From Nitrospira sp. (GTDB lineage: Bacteria; Nitrospirota; Nitrospiria; Nitrospirales; Nitrospiraceae), in NCBI GenBank assembly GCA_005116895.1, contig SWDO01000017.1:15626-79625 (forward strand): a DNA stretch of 64,000 bases, in the 5' to 3' direction. Both the position numbers and the translations under genes were made by a program. Of the stretch, positions 1-11,348 are shown one piece after another (position 1 is the first letter of the stretch; each line of letters begins with the position of its first letter). The notes under the pieces are model-generated. The model worked only from the letters and a program-made list of their open reading frames with translations. It had not been told where the DNA came from and did no database searches.

Positions 1-55
1 CACGGCACGGCTGATCCGTGAGCCGGTCCTTCCCTGAACATCGGAAGGAGTCGTT

Positions 56-1930
56 ATGCGAATACATCTTGCTCGTTTTCTCGCCATCGCCGTCATCGGA
101 TTCGGCATCACCGTCGCTACAGAAGCACTCTCTCAGGTCAACAGCCCGACCGATCCTCCCCGTCCCCCGTCATTGAAAACCGTGCCGGTCCCGGAACCGA
201 CAAACTTGACCGATTTCGTGAAAGACCGCCAAGCCGCCATCCGCCTCGGTAAGTCCCTCTTTTGGGATATGCAGGTCGGCAGCGACGGAGTGCAGGCCTG
301 CGGAAGCTGCCATTTCAGTTCAGGGTTGGCCGATACGCGTTCGAAGAATCAGCTGTCACCCGGGTTGAAGCGCATTACCGCGACCGGAGCGTCGAACCCT
401 GATCGGACGTTTCACCGCAATCTCGGCCCTGTGGGACAAGTGACCGGATCTGATTTTCCATTCTTCCCCGCGAGCAACGATGTCCTCTCTTCGCAGGGCG
501 TCCGCAACTCCGTGTTCCTCGGCATTGGGAATGGCCCAGCCGATCTCACGCGCCCAGAACCGGACCCGGATGGATTTCGGGTAGGCTCGACGAATACGCG
601 GCGTGTCGAACCGCGCAATACGCCGACCGTCGTCAACGCGGTCTTCAATCACCGCCAATTCTGGGACGGTCGCGCTGATAATGTATTCAATGGCGTGAAC
701 GAAATGGGCGATCGGGATCCCAATGCCCGGGTGTTCCGTGCAGACAGTCCGACCACCCCCGTCCCTGTCCAGATCCGCCTGGAGGACTCCAGCCTCGCAT
801 CGCAAGCGGTGGGTCCGCCGGTGAACGAAAGCGAAATGTCCGCCCGTGGCCGGACGATGCGGGACGTCGGAAAGAAATTCGCCCGCTATCAGATTCCCGG
901 CCAGCCCGCCTCCAACCTTCGTCCTTTGGCGCTTCAGCTGGTACACCCGGAGGACAGTGTGCTCGGGTCATTAAGCCGCTGGCCACAAAAAGGCCTGAAC
1001 GTGAGCAACTATCCGGAACTCATCCAGGCGGCGTTTCACCGTCAGTGGTGGGATTCCTCAAAATTAATTCGAGTGGGAACCGACGGCACACCGACAGTGA
1101 TCGATCCACCTTCGGGAGCACTTGCGGCGAACGAATACTCGTTGACGCAGTACAACTTCTCGCTCTTCTTCGGCCTGGCCATACAGCTGTACGAAGCGAC
1201 CCTTGTGGCCGACAATTCCCCCTACGATCAATTCATGGACGGTAACCCGAACGCCATCAGCGAGCAGGCCCTCTTGGGTGTGGACCTCTTCCGCAGCCAG
1301 GCTCGCGGCCAATGCATCACCTGTCATGAGGGGGCGGAGCTCACCAACGCCTCGGTTCGCCAAGTCCGTGTCGATCCGACGCGCATCCGAGACGGGCAGG
1401 TGGCGGACCGCGGCTTCAACAACACCGGCGTACTCGGCACGATCGAGGACTTGGGTCTTGGGGCGAAGGATAACCTTGGGAATTGGCTCTCCACAGTCAA
1501 ACGGCTCAGCCCTCCGCCTCCCGAGCCGATCGTCTCGGACGGGGCCTTCAAGGTGCCAGGCCTGCGCAATGTCGAGCTGACAGCTCCCTACTTTCACACC
1601 GGGGGGCATGTCGATCTGCCGGCCGTCATCGACTTCTACGATCGGGCCGGCGATGCCCACGTCGGCATGGTGACGCTCGACGGCACGCACGTCGAGCTGA
1701 TGTCGATTCTAGGACTCACGTCTGAGGAAAAAGCCGCCATGCTGGCGTTTCTCGTCTCGCTCACGGATGAACGGGTGCGCTTCCAGCAGGCCCCGTTCGA
1801 TCACCCTCAACTGTTCATCCCGAACGGGCCAGGTGCGCCACGCATGATCATGCCTGGAGACCCATTGTTCGAAATTCCTGCAGTCGGTCGTTTCGGCGGG
1901 CAACCACAGAAGAAATTCTTGGAGCCGTAA
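56..1930 (+). CDS. di-haem cytochrome c peroxidase / MauG family protein
   Basis: 624 aa ORF with signal peptide and two CxxCH haem motifs (CGSCHF, CITCHEG), plus typical family stretches (NTPTVVNAVFNHRQFWDGRA, VPGLRNVELTAPYFHTG). Confidence 0.9.
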   Translation: MRIHLARFLAIAVIGFGITVATEALSQVNSPTDPPRPPSLKTVPVPEPTNLTDFVKDRQAAIRLGKSLFWDMQVGSDGVQACGSCHFSSGLADTRSKNQLSPGLKRITATGASNPDRTFHRNLGPVGQVTGSDFPFFPASNDVLSSQGVRNSVFLGIGNGPADLTRPEPDPDGFRVGSTNTRRVEPRNTPTVVNAVFNHRQFWDGRADNVFNGVNEMGDRDPNARVFRADSPTTPVPVQIRLEDSSLASQAVGPPVNESEMSARGRTMRDVGKKFARYQIPGQPASNLRPLALQLVHPEDSVLGSLSRWPQKGLNVSNYPELIQAAFHRQWWDSSKLIRVGTDGTPTVIDPPSGALAANEYSLTQYNFSLFFGLAIQLYEATLVADNSPYDQFMDGNPNAISEQALLGVDLFRSQARGQCITCHEGAELTNASVRQVRVDPTRIRDGQVADRGFNNTGVLGTIEDLGLGAKDNLGNWLSTVKRLSPPPPEPIVSDGAFKVPGLRNVELTAPYFHTGGHVDLPAVIDFYDRAGDAHVGMVTLDGTHVELMSILGLTSEEKAAMLAFLVSLTDERVRFQQAPFDHPQLFIPNGPGAPRMIMPGDPLFEIPAVGRFGGQPQKKFLEP

Positions 1931-2264
1931 CGGAGATGGTGCGGTCAATACACCGAGAGTAACCCATCCGGGCCGTCGCCGATCCTAGGACGACGGCCCG
2001 GACCCTCAACCCAAACGTTTTCCTCGCTCAAATCAAATCAACCTCATGTTTCTGTTGCATCTAGTGCAGCAGCCGGCACCGATCAGTAGAGGATCTCAAC
2101 TAGATCTTGGTAAGAGTGATATCGAAGACAACCAATCGTTTGTTTGTCCCAATTCCCGGTCGCAAGACTGATTGAAAAGGCCAGACGGCACACATGCGCC
2201 TACAAAGAATGACAGGTTGAACACCAGATATCACGTGCCTCAATTACTACAACCAGGGAGTACC

Positions 2265-3041
2265 ATGATGAAGCCTTCGATTCTCACGTCCCTCATGATT
2301 TCCGCCGTGCTGTTAGTTTCACCCTCCATCACGTCGGCGGCCACCGTCACCAGCGGGACGTTCACGATGGATCTCGATCGGAATGCTCTCGCGCAGCTCG
2401 TGCTGAATCCGACCGGCACCCCGCCGACGATCTTCCTTGAGGAATTCTTCACGTCGCCGTCGCTGACAGGCGCGCAAATCAATGACACCGTCAACACGAA
2501 TCTTGTGCCCGGCAACAGCGAGATTCCCGCCATCGACTTGGCCTATGACGTCACCGGTTCGTCCGTCACGAATCCGGCCGGCCGAGCCATTCAAGCGACG
2601 AACCTCACCTACGATCCGACCGACCTGACCGGCACCGCTACCGGACAGATTGGATTGGGTGGTGTGCTTCGATTTTTGGGAAATTTCGGGGGGATCTTTG
2701 CGACCGGTGACTATGCGCTGAAGTATGATGCCACACGCGTCGGCAATGCGGCGGGCGGTTCAGGCTGGTATCTTCTCAATAACTATGGGTTCCCCGTTCC
2801 AGGATGGGATCTCACCGATGTGACGGCATCAAGCGATCCCTTTTCCCTGTCCTTGTCCGGAACGTTGAAATGGAGCCCCGAGGTCACCTCGGCGTTTTTC
2901 CACTCAAGCGACATCGGCAAGTCGATGGGCACCTTCACATTTGTGTCGCCGGTTCCACTCCCTGCCGCCGCCTGGCTGTTCGGCAGCGGTGTGATCGGGT
3001 TGGTCGGAGTCGCACGCCGTCGGATGGCACATCGTGGCTAG
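2265..3041 (+). CDS. VPLPA/PEP-CTERM sorting domain exported protein
   Basis: Signal peptide at MMKPSILTSLMISAVLL; C-terminal VPLPAAAWLFGSGVIGLVGVARRR (sorting motif, TM, basic tail). The called ORF begins at 2172; the 2265 start is preferred. Confidence 0.8.
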   Translation: MMKPSILTSLMISAVLLVSPSITSAATVTSGTFTMDLDRNALAQLVLNPTGTPPTIFLEEFFTSPSLTGAQINDTVNTNLVPGNSEIPAIDLAYDVTGSSVTNPAGRAIQATNLTYDPTDLTGTATGQIGLGGVLRFLGNFGGIFATGDYALKYDATRVGNAAGGSGWYLLNNYGFPVPGWDLTDVTASSDPFSLSLSGTLKWSPEVTSAFFHSSDIGKSMGTFTFVSPVPLPAAAWLFGSGVIGLVGVARRRMAHRG

Positions 3042-4107
3042 CGATAGAAGATTCCGTTGCCGAATCCTGGTGGCTGCGGCCTTGGCCGCAGCCATGTTCC
3101 CCGTTTCTCTGGTCCATGCGGCACTGCTCCCCCTCGACACAGTGGTCGTCGGCAATGCCGGGAATCTCCCGGACCCCTTGACCGGACGAGGCTCGGTTGC
3201 GTACACGTACCACATCACCAATACCGAAGTGACGAATGCGCAGTACGTCTCATTTCTGAACACTGTCGATCCGACCGGCAGCAACCCGCATGATGTGTAC
3301 AACCCAGACATGACGAATGCGACCGGCTTCGCGGTCGTCAAAGGCGGAATTGACTTCATCCCGATGGCGCCGGATGGAGCCAAATATGCCGCGAAACCCA
3401 ACTATGGCGATAAGCCGGTCAACTATGTAAGCTTTTACGACGCCGCGCGATTCGCCAACTGGGTGATGACGGGCGACACGGAAAACGGATTTTATACCTT
3501 CGCCGACACGAACACGCTCGCAAGCCAGGGCGTGCATGGTCCGGATCAGCACAACGACATGAACTGGGTCGCAATTCCCGATCAGGATGAATGGTACAAA
3601 GCCGCCTTCCATAAGAACGACGGCGCAACCGCGAACTACTATCTCTATCCGACCAGCAGCAATGACACGCCCGTCGTCGCCACGGCCACACCGACCGGCG
3701 TGATTGCTAATCCCGGACCCAACGTCGCTAATTACAACTTCGGTGCAAATTGGGACGGTACGGTCGATCTCGGTCATGTCACGTCCGTAGGAAGCGCCGG
3801 CCCAGCCAGCACCAGCCCATATGGCACATCCGACCAGGGCGGCAATGTCATCGAGTGGGTCGACGAGGTGACCGGTGCTTATCGCGTGATGCGTGGGGGA
3901 TCGCTCTGGCTCGGAGAAGAAACGCTGCGGTCCACATCCAGCAGCTTCTACAACCCTCATGTGGGAGGCAGTAGTCTTGGCTTTCGACTCTCCAGCCTCG
4001 GGCCGATCAGCGTCGTGCCGCTTCCGGGTGCTGCAGCGCTCTTTGCAACCGGCTTACTCGGGCTCCGTGCGTTACAGAGACGTCTCGCCTCAGAAGAAGT
4101 TTCTTGA
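3034..4107 (+). CDS. SUMF1/formylglycine-generating-enzyme-like domain protein with PEP-CTERM-like C-terminus
   Basis: ITNTEVTNAQYVSFLN..., DEWYKAAFHK, GGNVIEWVDE, VMRGGSLW, LGFRLSS are typical of the FGE-sulfatase fold; C-terminal VVPLPGAAALFATGLLGLRALQRR; GTG start overlaps the end of the upstream CDS. Confidence 0.82.
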   Translation: MASDRRFRCRILVAAALAAAMFPVSLVHAALLPLDTVVVGNAGNLPDPLTGRGSVAYTYHITNTEVTNAQYVSFLNTVDPTGSNPHDVYNPDMTNATGFAVVKGGIDFIPMAPDGAKYAAKPNYGDKPVNYVSFYDAARFANWVMTGDTENGFYTFADTNTLASQGVHGPDQHNDMNWVAIPDQDEWYKAAFHKNDGATANYYLYPTSSNDTPVVATATPTGVIANPGPNVANYNFGANWDGTVDLGHVTSVGSAGPASTSPYGTSDQGGNVIEWVDEVTGAYRVMRGGSLWLGEETLRSTSSSFYNPHVGGSSLGFRLSSLGPISVVPLPGAAALFATGLLGLRALQRRLASEEVS

Positions 4108-4330
4108 GTCATTCGTATTTTTTCAGGCATCTCCTGCCACACATCTCAAAAACCGAATGCGGCTTTGCATGGCGCCACAGTGAACATTGTTCACCTCGGG
4201 CAATTTTCATCACATATGTTGCATCCGGCAGCAACCATGGCTCGCTTCCTTGTCCCTGCACCTGTTAACACTTCTCTTTCAAGGAATGGACCCCTCTGTA
4301 ACGGAAGGCTAGCGACGGAAGGCGTTACGC

Positions 4331-5338
4331 ATGAAGAAAGCGCTGATTACCGGGATTACGGGTCAAGATGGGTCGTACTTGTCGGAGCTGTTACTGGGGA
4401 AGGGCTACGACGTCTACGGCATCATCCGCCGGTCCAGCTCGTTCAATACGGGGCGACTCGATCCCATCTATGAAGATCCGCATGTCCCCCATCGGCGCCT
4501 CCACTTGGTCTACGGTGATCTCAACGACGCCAGTTCACTCAATCGGATCTTGCGCACCGTCCAGCCCGATGAAATCTACAATCTCGGGGCCCAGAGCCAT
4601 GTGCGGGTCAGCTTCGATATCCCAGAATACACGGGTGAGATTACGGGATTGGGCACCGTTCGGCTGCTGGAAGCGATCCGAGAGTCCGGACTCAAGCCGA
4701 AGTTCTATCAAGCGTCCTCCAGCGAGATGTACGGGAAGGTCTTGGAGGTGCCGCAGAAAGAAACGACCCCGTTCTATCCTAGAAGCCCCTATGGTGCCGC
4801 CAAGGTCTATTCCTATTGGATTACCGTGAACTATCGGGAGGCCTACGATCTGTTTGCCTGCAACGGCATTCTGTTCAATCATGAATCGCCGCGGCGGGGG
4901 GAAACCTTCGTGACGCGAAAAATCACGAAGGCGGCAGCCCGGATCAAGCTCGGTCTTCAACACGAACTGTTTCTGGGCAATCTCGATGCCAAGCGGGACT
5001 GGGGGTTTGCGGGGGACTATGTCGAAGCCATGTGGATGATGTTACAAGCGCCCACGCCAGATGACTATGTGATCGCCACGGGTGAAACTCACACCGTCAA
5101 GGAGATGCTTGAACTGGCGTTTGACCGGTTGCAACTAGATTGGACAAAACACGTCAAGATCGATGCCGCGTACTATCGCCCGACCGAGGTCGATCTGCTC
5201 ATCGGAGACGCGAGCAAGGCGACGCATCAGTTGGGGTGGCAGCCGAAAGTCCGGTTCGACGCACTGGTTGCCATGATGGTGGATGCGGATTTGGCGTCGG
5301 AACGAGAGCGGCTCGAAGGTGTAGGGAAGAAACGTTGA
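4331..5338 (+). CDS. gmd: GDP-mannose 4,6-dehydratase
   Basis: [45 protein letters not shown] Rossmann motif; strongly characteristic. Confidence 0.96.
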   Translation: MKKALITGITGQDGSYLSELLLGKGYDVYGIIRRSSSFNTGRLDPIYEDPHVPHRRLHLVYGDLNDASSLNRILRTVQPDEIYNLGAQSHVRVSFDIPEYTGEITGLGTVRLLEAIRESGLKPKFYQASSSEMYGKVLEVPQKETTPFYPRSPYGAAKVYSYWITVNYREAYDLFACNGILFNHESPRRGETFVTRKITKAAARIKLGLQHELFLGNLDAKRDWGFAGDYVEAMWMMLQAPTPDDYVIATGETHTVKEMLELAFDRLQLDWTKHVKIDAAYYRPTEVDLLIGDASKATHQLGWQPKVRFDALVAMMVDADLASERERLEGVGKKR

Positions 5339-5344
5339 TGGATG

Positions 5345-5362
5345 GAGGTTAGAGGTTGGAGG
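5345..5362. repeat. left inverted repeat flanking the four-helix-bundle gene
   Basis: GAGGTTAGAGGTTGGAGG, reverse-complement match 17/18 to CCTCAAACCTCTAACCTC at 5784-5801. Confidence 0.75.
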
Positions 5363-5763
5363 GAAGAATAGACGCCACAGTTCCAGGATACATCTTTCCG
5401 TTTGAGAAGCTGGAGGTATGGCAGGAGTCTCTCGATCTGGCTGATTACGCATTGGAATTGCTGGAACGTATTCCCTTAAGCAAACACTTGCGCCTAACCT
5501 CCCAACTGGAAGGAGCAGTCGTTTCAGTTGCGCACAACATCGCCGAAGGAAAAGGCCGGCAACACAGAAAAGAATTCTTGCAGTATTTGAGTATCGCCCA
5601 GGGTTCGTTATATGAAACTGTTACCTTGAACGAAGTATTCCGCACACGACAGATATTTCCCGAAAGAGAATTGGCTAATATCCGTAACAAGGCTGAGTTG
5701 ATCGATCGCAAGCTAAACGGCTTGATGAATTCAGTGAGAGGAAAGAGTCGACCGAGGCTCTGA
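5356..5763 (+). CDS. four helix bundle protein (S23 / 23S rRNA intervening-sequence-protein / bAvd-like family)
   Basis: FEKLEVWQESLDLADYALELLERIPLSKHLRLTSQLEGAVVSVAHNIAEGKGRQHRKEFLQYLSIAQGSLYET is the family signature. Confidence 0.92.
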   Translation: MEGRIDATVPGYIFPFEKLEVWQESLDLADYALELLERIPLSKHLRLTSQLEGAVVSVAHNIAEGKGRQHRKEFLQYLSIAQGSLYETVTLNEVFRTRQIFPERELANIRNKAELIDRKLNGLMNSVRGKSRPRL

Positions 5764-5783
5764 CCTCAAACACGTTCCGTCAG

Positions 5784-5801
5784 CCTCAAACCTCTAACCT
5801 C
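5784..5801. repeat. right inverted repeat flanking the four-helix-bundle gene
   Basis: CCTCAAACCTCTAACCTC, see 5345-5362. Confidence 0.75.
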
Positions 5802-5810
5802 AGGCGGTAA

Positions 5811-6776
<966 letters not shown>

Positions 6777-6954
6777 TGTAACGAGGGACCCCACTCGAAG
6801 GCAGAGTCACCTACTTCACCAAGAGCAATCATTCAATGACTCATCCCCGCCTGAATCCTCTCACGGAACGCCCTTCTGCTGCCCGCACCTATACTTCGAC
6901 CAACCCCCATTCTTTCCTTCTTGTCGGGCCTGCGCTACAGTACGGCATCGTCCA

Positions 6955-8775
6955 ATGATTCTCACGCATCGCCTACTCGCTCTTGTTTGCCTGCTGGCAC
7001 CGATCGGCCTACCCTCGTTTGCGCGAGCAGAACTCCTGCCCCGCCATGTGGTGATCCTCGCCAATGCCAAAAGCCCTGAGAGCCTCGGCGTGGCTCAGCA
7101 TTATGCCGCTGAGCGAAATATCCCTACAGACCACATTATTCCCCTTGACCTGCCGCTTCGAGACTCGCTCACTTATCGCGAGTACGAGGAGCTCGTTGTG
7201 ACTCCTCTGCGGCGCACGCTAGAAGATCGCGAGCTGTCTTCGTCCGTTCGCGTGGTGGTTACGACCTATGGCGTACCGCTGCGCGTAGAGGCGCCTCAGC
7301 TTTCGGCAGAGGAACGCCGCTGGCTCACGGACGCGCAGCAGCTGGTCAAGACAAGCCGGACGAGATTGGAACACTTGAAACAGCAGTTCGAGCTGCTTGT
7401 GCCAGAATCATCGAACCCACAGGACACATCGTCGTTCCCTGCGCAAGATATCCTCGAAGCAGCTCGGACGGCAGCTCTCGTATCACAAGTCGATCGGACA
7501 TGGCGATCCACACTTGACCAGGTTCGACAGCAGAATGGCCTGGAGGCCGAGCGATCGTCGAAGAAGCTGCTTCATCTGACCCAGCAGTATGGTGGATGGG
7601 GCATCATGCTTCAGAAGCACACAGGATCGGAACACCCCCCTGCGGCTCCGGATACGCCTCAAGCCGCGGCGTGGCGCAAACTGCTGGAACGCTCCAGCCC
7701 CTTATGGACAGGACTTGGCCGTCGACCGATCTCCTCCGAACGGTTATTGATCTACCGCTGGGCCGAACGACTGTTCGGTGTGCAAGGAGTACTCGAACTT
7801 GCGAGCGCGGAAGTCGATCTCCTTACCTATACCCATGCCGCGGCCAGCCTAGACAGCGAGTTGAGCCTGCTCTGGTGGGATCGAGATCTGTACTCGGTAG
7901 CTTGGCGCTGGGTGAACCCACTTGTTCAAGACCTGCCGGCGAATCAGGAGGAACTGCCCATCCTGATGGTGAGCCGGCTTGATGCGCCGACCGCTGAGCT
8001 GGCAAACGGTCTCGTCGACAAGGCAATCCATGCCGAGCGGCATGGATTGCGCGGAACCGCATATCTTGATGCGCGCGGGCTGAAACCGAAGAGCCCCAAC
8101 GATGCGTATGGTCATTACGATCAGAGTCTTCGCGATGCTGCAGACTTCATCACGCAGCAGAGCGATTACCGAGTCGTCCTGGAGAACACCGAGAAAACGT
8201 TTTCGAATTCCAGTGAAGCGCCGGACGTCGCGCTCTACATCGGATGGTACCGATTGCGGGCCTATGAAGATGCCTTTACCTTCAACCCTGGAGCAATCGG
8301 CTATCACATGGCATCGGCCGAAGCCCTCACTGTGCATGATCGTGGCGAACGAGGCTGGTGCAAGAATTCGCTGGAACATGGGATTACCGCCACGCTAGGC
8401 TCGGTGGGAGAACCATACCTGGATGCGTTTCCCGAGCCGGCACGGTTTGCGGCCTTGCTGCTGACGGGACGATACTCCCTCGTTGAGATCTATTACTTGA
8501 CCAGCCGCTATGTCAGCTGGCAGATGGTGCTCTTTGGCGATCCGCTCTACAACCCAATGAAGGGACGTTCGCCCATCCCTTCATCGACCTCACCGCCGAT
8601 CGCTCCTTCTGATCGGCGATTAAGCAATCCCCAGGCGCAACTGATGCGGGCCCATGACCTCGCACGCGCGCGGCAGAAACAATTGATCGCCCTGCTTCTA
8701 CAAGCCGAGCAAGCGTTCACAGCTCCCTCCTCGTCTTCTCCACCCATCTCTCCATCGATACAACCCGCTCAGTGA
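6955..8775 (+). CDS. TIGR03790 family protein
   Basis: LLPRHVVILANAKSPESLGVAQHYAAERNIPTDHIIPLDLP and MVLFGDPLYNP match my recollection of the family. Confidence 0.78.
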   Translation: MILTHRLLALVCLLAPIGLPSFARAELLPRHVVILANAKSPESLGVAQHYAAERNIPTDHIIPLDLPLRDSLTYREYEELVVTPLRRTLEDRELSSSVRVVVTTYGVPLRVEAPQLSAEERRWLTDAQQLVKTSRTRLEHLKQQFELLVPESSNPQDTSSFPAQDILEAARTAALVSQVDRTWRSTLDQVRQQNGLEAERSSKKLLHLTQQYGGWGIMLQKHTGSEHPPAAPDTPQAAAWRKLLERSSPLWTGLGRRPISSERLLIYRWAERLFGVQGVLELASAEVDLLTYTHAAASLDSELSLLWWDRDLYSVAWRWVNPLVQDLPANQEELPILMVSRLDAPTAELANGLVDKAIHAERHGLRGTAYLDARGLKPKSPNDAYGHYDQSLRDAADFITQQSDYRVVLENTEKTFSNSSEAPDVALYIGWYRLRAYEDAFTFNPGAIGYHMASAEALTVHDRGERGWCKNSLEHGITATLGSVGEPYLDAFPEPARFAALLLTGRYSLVEIYYLTSRYVSWQMVLFGDPLYNPMKGRSPIPSSTSPPIAPSDRRLSNPQAQLMRAHDLARARQKQLIALLLQAEQAFTAPSSSSPPISPSIQPAQ

Positions 8776-8828
8776 GCCTGACGCCCAAATCTCACAGCGG
8801 CAGCGCGCGCAACAGGATCGACGGACTG

Positions 8829-9599
8829 TCAGTATCCGGTCGAGGAGGTCGCGTACCGTCCCGCGTGATGAGGTCCTGAAAAGAGCTCACGTCCGGACTT
8901 CATGAAGCAACTCGCCGCCTCGGCTCTCCCGGAAACGCGCAAACGTTTGTAGATTCGCTGGAGGCGCCGTGCGATCACGCTCTGATCGACCTGTAGTTCC
9001 AGCGCGATGGCTTTGTTCGTTTCTCCCGCTGCAACACGCGAGAGAATCCTCAGATCCTCGTCCGGACAGTCTTCCACAGTCCGGTGAGGCAGGGTCCGTA
9101 CTTGCTCCCGAACCCAGCACAGGATTTTTTGAGTGAGATGCTGGTCAATCATCGCCCGTCCGATCGCTACGGCTTCTATGCCCTTCATCAGGGCGTCCCC
9201 CGATGCCGCCTTCAGAAGATATCCTCGCGCCCCAGCAATAATTGCGGAGTACAGGATGTTTGGATCGTCCGTATCGGTAAAAAACACCACGCCGACGTTC
9301 GGATGCGACTCCCGGATAGCTCGACAGAGGCTGATCCCGCTCGCGCACCCGACTCGCACATCCAAGACAACCACATCCGGCCGGCAGATCTCCATGGCGG
9401 CAAAGGCCTCGGCTTCGGTGCAGGCAGTCCCGGCCACGACAATCCACTCACATCGCAAGAGCACTGCTTTCAGGCCATGGAGGGCGATGACGGACTCATC
9501 GATCAGGAGCACGCGAACCGGTTCGCCTCTTACTGGTGTTCTCACCATTATCGGCTGCCTCTCGATCGAGCGTTGCATCCTTTCATGAGAAATAGACAC
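8829..9599 (-). CDS. NarL/LuxR-type response regulator
   Basis: Receiver (VVVLDVRVG, VFFTDTDD, YLLKAASG) plus C-terminal HTH (ILSRVAAGETNKAIALELQVDQSVIARRLQRIYKRLRV). Confidence 0.88.
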   Translation of the reverse strand: MSISHERMQRSIERQPIMVRTPVRGEPVRVLLIDESVIALHGLKAVLLRCEWIVVAGTACTEAEAFAAMEICRPDVVVLDVRVGCASGISLCRAIRESHPNVGVVFFTDTDDPNILYSAIIAGARGYLLKAASGDALMKGIEAVAIGRAMIDQHLTQKILCWVREQVRTLPHRTVEDCPDEDLRILSRVAAGETNKAIALELQVDQSVIARRLQRIYKRLRVSGRAEAASCFMKSGRELFSGPHHAGRYATSSTGY

Positions 9600-9659
9600 A
9601 CACCCCTCTTACGGCGTCGCGCTGTTCTCCGTTGAATCTTCAGGCGTCACCATCCGGCA

Positions 9660-10139
9660 CTACTTGATCAGAAGAAGCGTTCCACCAGCGTCTTTGGGGT
9701 TCAGATGGTCTCGATACACAAAGGTGGCTCCTGCGGCATAGAGCAGATCGCTGGTGGGGATGCCGATATATTTGGTCTCTCCTGGTTTGAGCACAAGTTG
9801 CACGTTTAAGACCGTTGGGGCCGCTTGATTCGCCGACGCCGTCATGAGAAACCCTCGCTCATTGGTGGACCGATTGGTCACACGCACCAAGACCGGGGTT
9901 CCCGGTCGAGACTTCAGGTCCAGCACCGACATGGGAGGATAGAGCACCTTGAGCCCCCCGATCTCTGTCGCATGAATATCGAGGTCAACCGACAATTCCT
10001 TGAAGCGTTGGCCGACCACCGACCCGCTTTCAAGGTCGCCGACTTCCACTCCCCCGGCTTGTAATGCCCAGGACGCTTCGCCCATCATGAGTACAGTCAC
10101 GGTTACCGCCATACCGAATACACACGACTTCATTCCCAT
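9660..10139 (-). CDS. hypothetical exported protein
   Basis: ORF with signal peptide MGMKSCVFGMAVTVTVLMMGEASWA; no recognised family. Confidence 0.6.
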   Translation of the reverse strand: MGMKSCVFGMAVTVTVLMMGEASWALQAGGVEVGDLESGSVVGQRFKELSVDLDIHATEIGGLKVLYPPMSVLDLKSRPGTPVLVRVTNRSTNERGFLMTASANQAAPTVLNVQLVLKPGETKYIGIPTSDLLYAAGATFVYRDHLNPKDAGGTLLLIK

Positions 10140-10165
10140 TCGTTCGCCTCCAAGGTTATACGTCA

Positions 10166-10510
10166 CTAGAGCGACTCTTCCCGCGGCCGAACAGACAAGA
10201 GACAGGGAGGAAGCCCCTGCTCATTGAGGACCTGTCCCCCAACCACGGTCTCACCCACGATCAGAAACAGGACAGTGACTCGTCTGGTTTGATCCAGGAA
10301 TTTCCCGCTCGCCACGGCCGTGACTTCATGCTTTCCATCGGTGGTCGTCACGTCACGTTCAATCTTGACGTGGTAGTAGTCAAAACCATCGAACATCTTA
10401 TTGAACGCCTGCGCACGTAGCAGTGTGACCAACGACGCGTCTTCGGCGTGAGACTGACCCGCAGGGCACAAGAACACTGTCAAGATGAGCGCCATCAGTA
10501 GAGGCATCAT
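10166..10510 (-). CDS. hypothetical exported protein
   Basis: ORF with signal peptide MMPLLMALILTVFLCPAGQSHA; collinear with neighbour. Confidence 0.55.
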   Translation of the reverse strand: MMPLLMALILTVFLCPAGQSHAEDASLVTLLRAQAFNKMFDGFDYYHVKIERDVTTTDGKHEVTAVASGKFLDQTRRVTVLFLIVGETVVGGQVLNEQGLPPCLLSVRPREESL

Positions 10511-10615
10511 TGACTCCTTATGGGTGGATCCTGCCCTGAGCTGTATTCGCTTCCGTCGATACCATCAGAGCACTGAGTGCCCGTTGTGTCGGGTGACCCT
10601 GACTCGCTTGCGCCG

Positions 10616-11164
10616 CTATCGCGCCTCCCGCTTTTCAAAATATTCATCGTAGCGAAGGACGAAGTCTTTCATGGCCAATGGCGCGTGACAGCCTCGGCAC
10701 TTCGTGAAGTCTTCCGCCAAGGTTTTCCCATCCGGGCCATAGGCCGCAAAGACCCAATTTCCGGTCCTGAGATTCTCGGGTACCTCTTGCCCCCAGCCCT
10801 CGCCTTTTTCCATGACGAAGATCTTGGCGAGATCACCCTTCACCAATTTCCCGTCCGGACCGGTTACCGGCGTCTCGCCGTCCACCTGCGCTCTGTAGAG
10901 CTCCATCACCATCACCGTCCCGTTTGGAAATGGTTGCCCCGCCTTCGTCTTGGCACCGACCGTATTGATAAACAGCTCGCGAACCTGCTTGATGTCTGGT
11001 CGCTGGACCTCCGATAGGAACTTCGACCCATTCTGATATCCAACCGGCAAAGCCAGCTCTCCATCTTTCAACTTCGCTGGAGAGGATGCAGTTTGTGCCG
11101 AACCCATTTCGGCACAGCCGCATATCGCAACCACACAAAGAATCAATCCCCACTGTTTGGTCAT
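10616..11164 (-). CDS. cytochrome P460-like lipoprotein
   Basis: LVKGDLAKIFVMEKGEGWG..., C-terminal CRGCH haem motif followed by the P460-type tail. Confidence 0.75.
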   Translation of the reverse strand: MTKQWGLILCVVAICGCAEMGSAQTASSPAKLKDGELALPVGYQNGSKFLSEVQRPDIKQVRELFINTVGAKTKAGQPFPNGTVMVMELYRAQVDGETPVTGPDGKLVKGDLAKIFVMEKGEGWGQEVPENLRTGNWVFAAYGPDGKTLAEDFTKCRGCHAPLAMKDFVLRYDEYFEKREAR

Positions 11165-11348
11165 TGCCGGTACCCCTTTCTCAATGAATTTCTCTCATAT
11201 ACCCGGTCACGTGTTCTTCGTCTACCGATGCCTGCCTAACCAGGCTCCAGGTGCTACACCTTCTCCCTCTGATGAGGAGTTTCCTGTTCCACGACGATCG
11301 TGAGATGACGTATAACCGAGGCAGAATACGGAGTCGGGGGACCATGCG

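Noticed and set aside
356-1690. Long minus-strand and alternate-frame ORFs inside the di-haem peroxidase (e.g. 356..946, 1064..1690)
   Set aside because: Shadow ORFs in GC-rich coding DNA; no recognisable domains and fully overlapped by a convincing gene.
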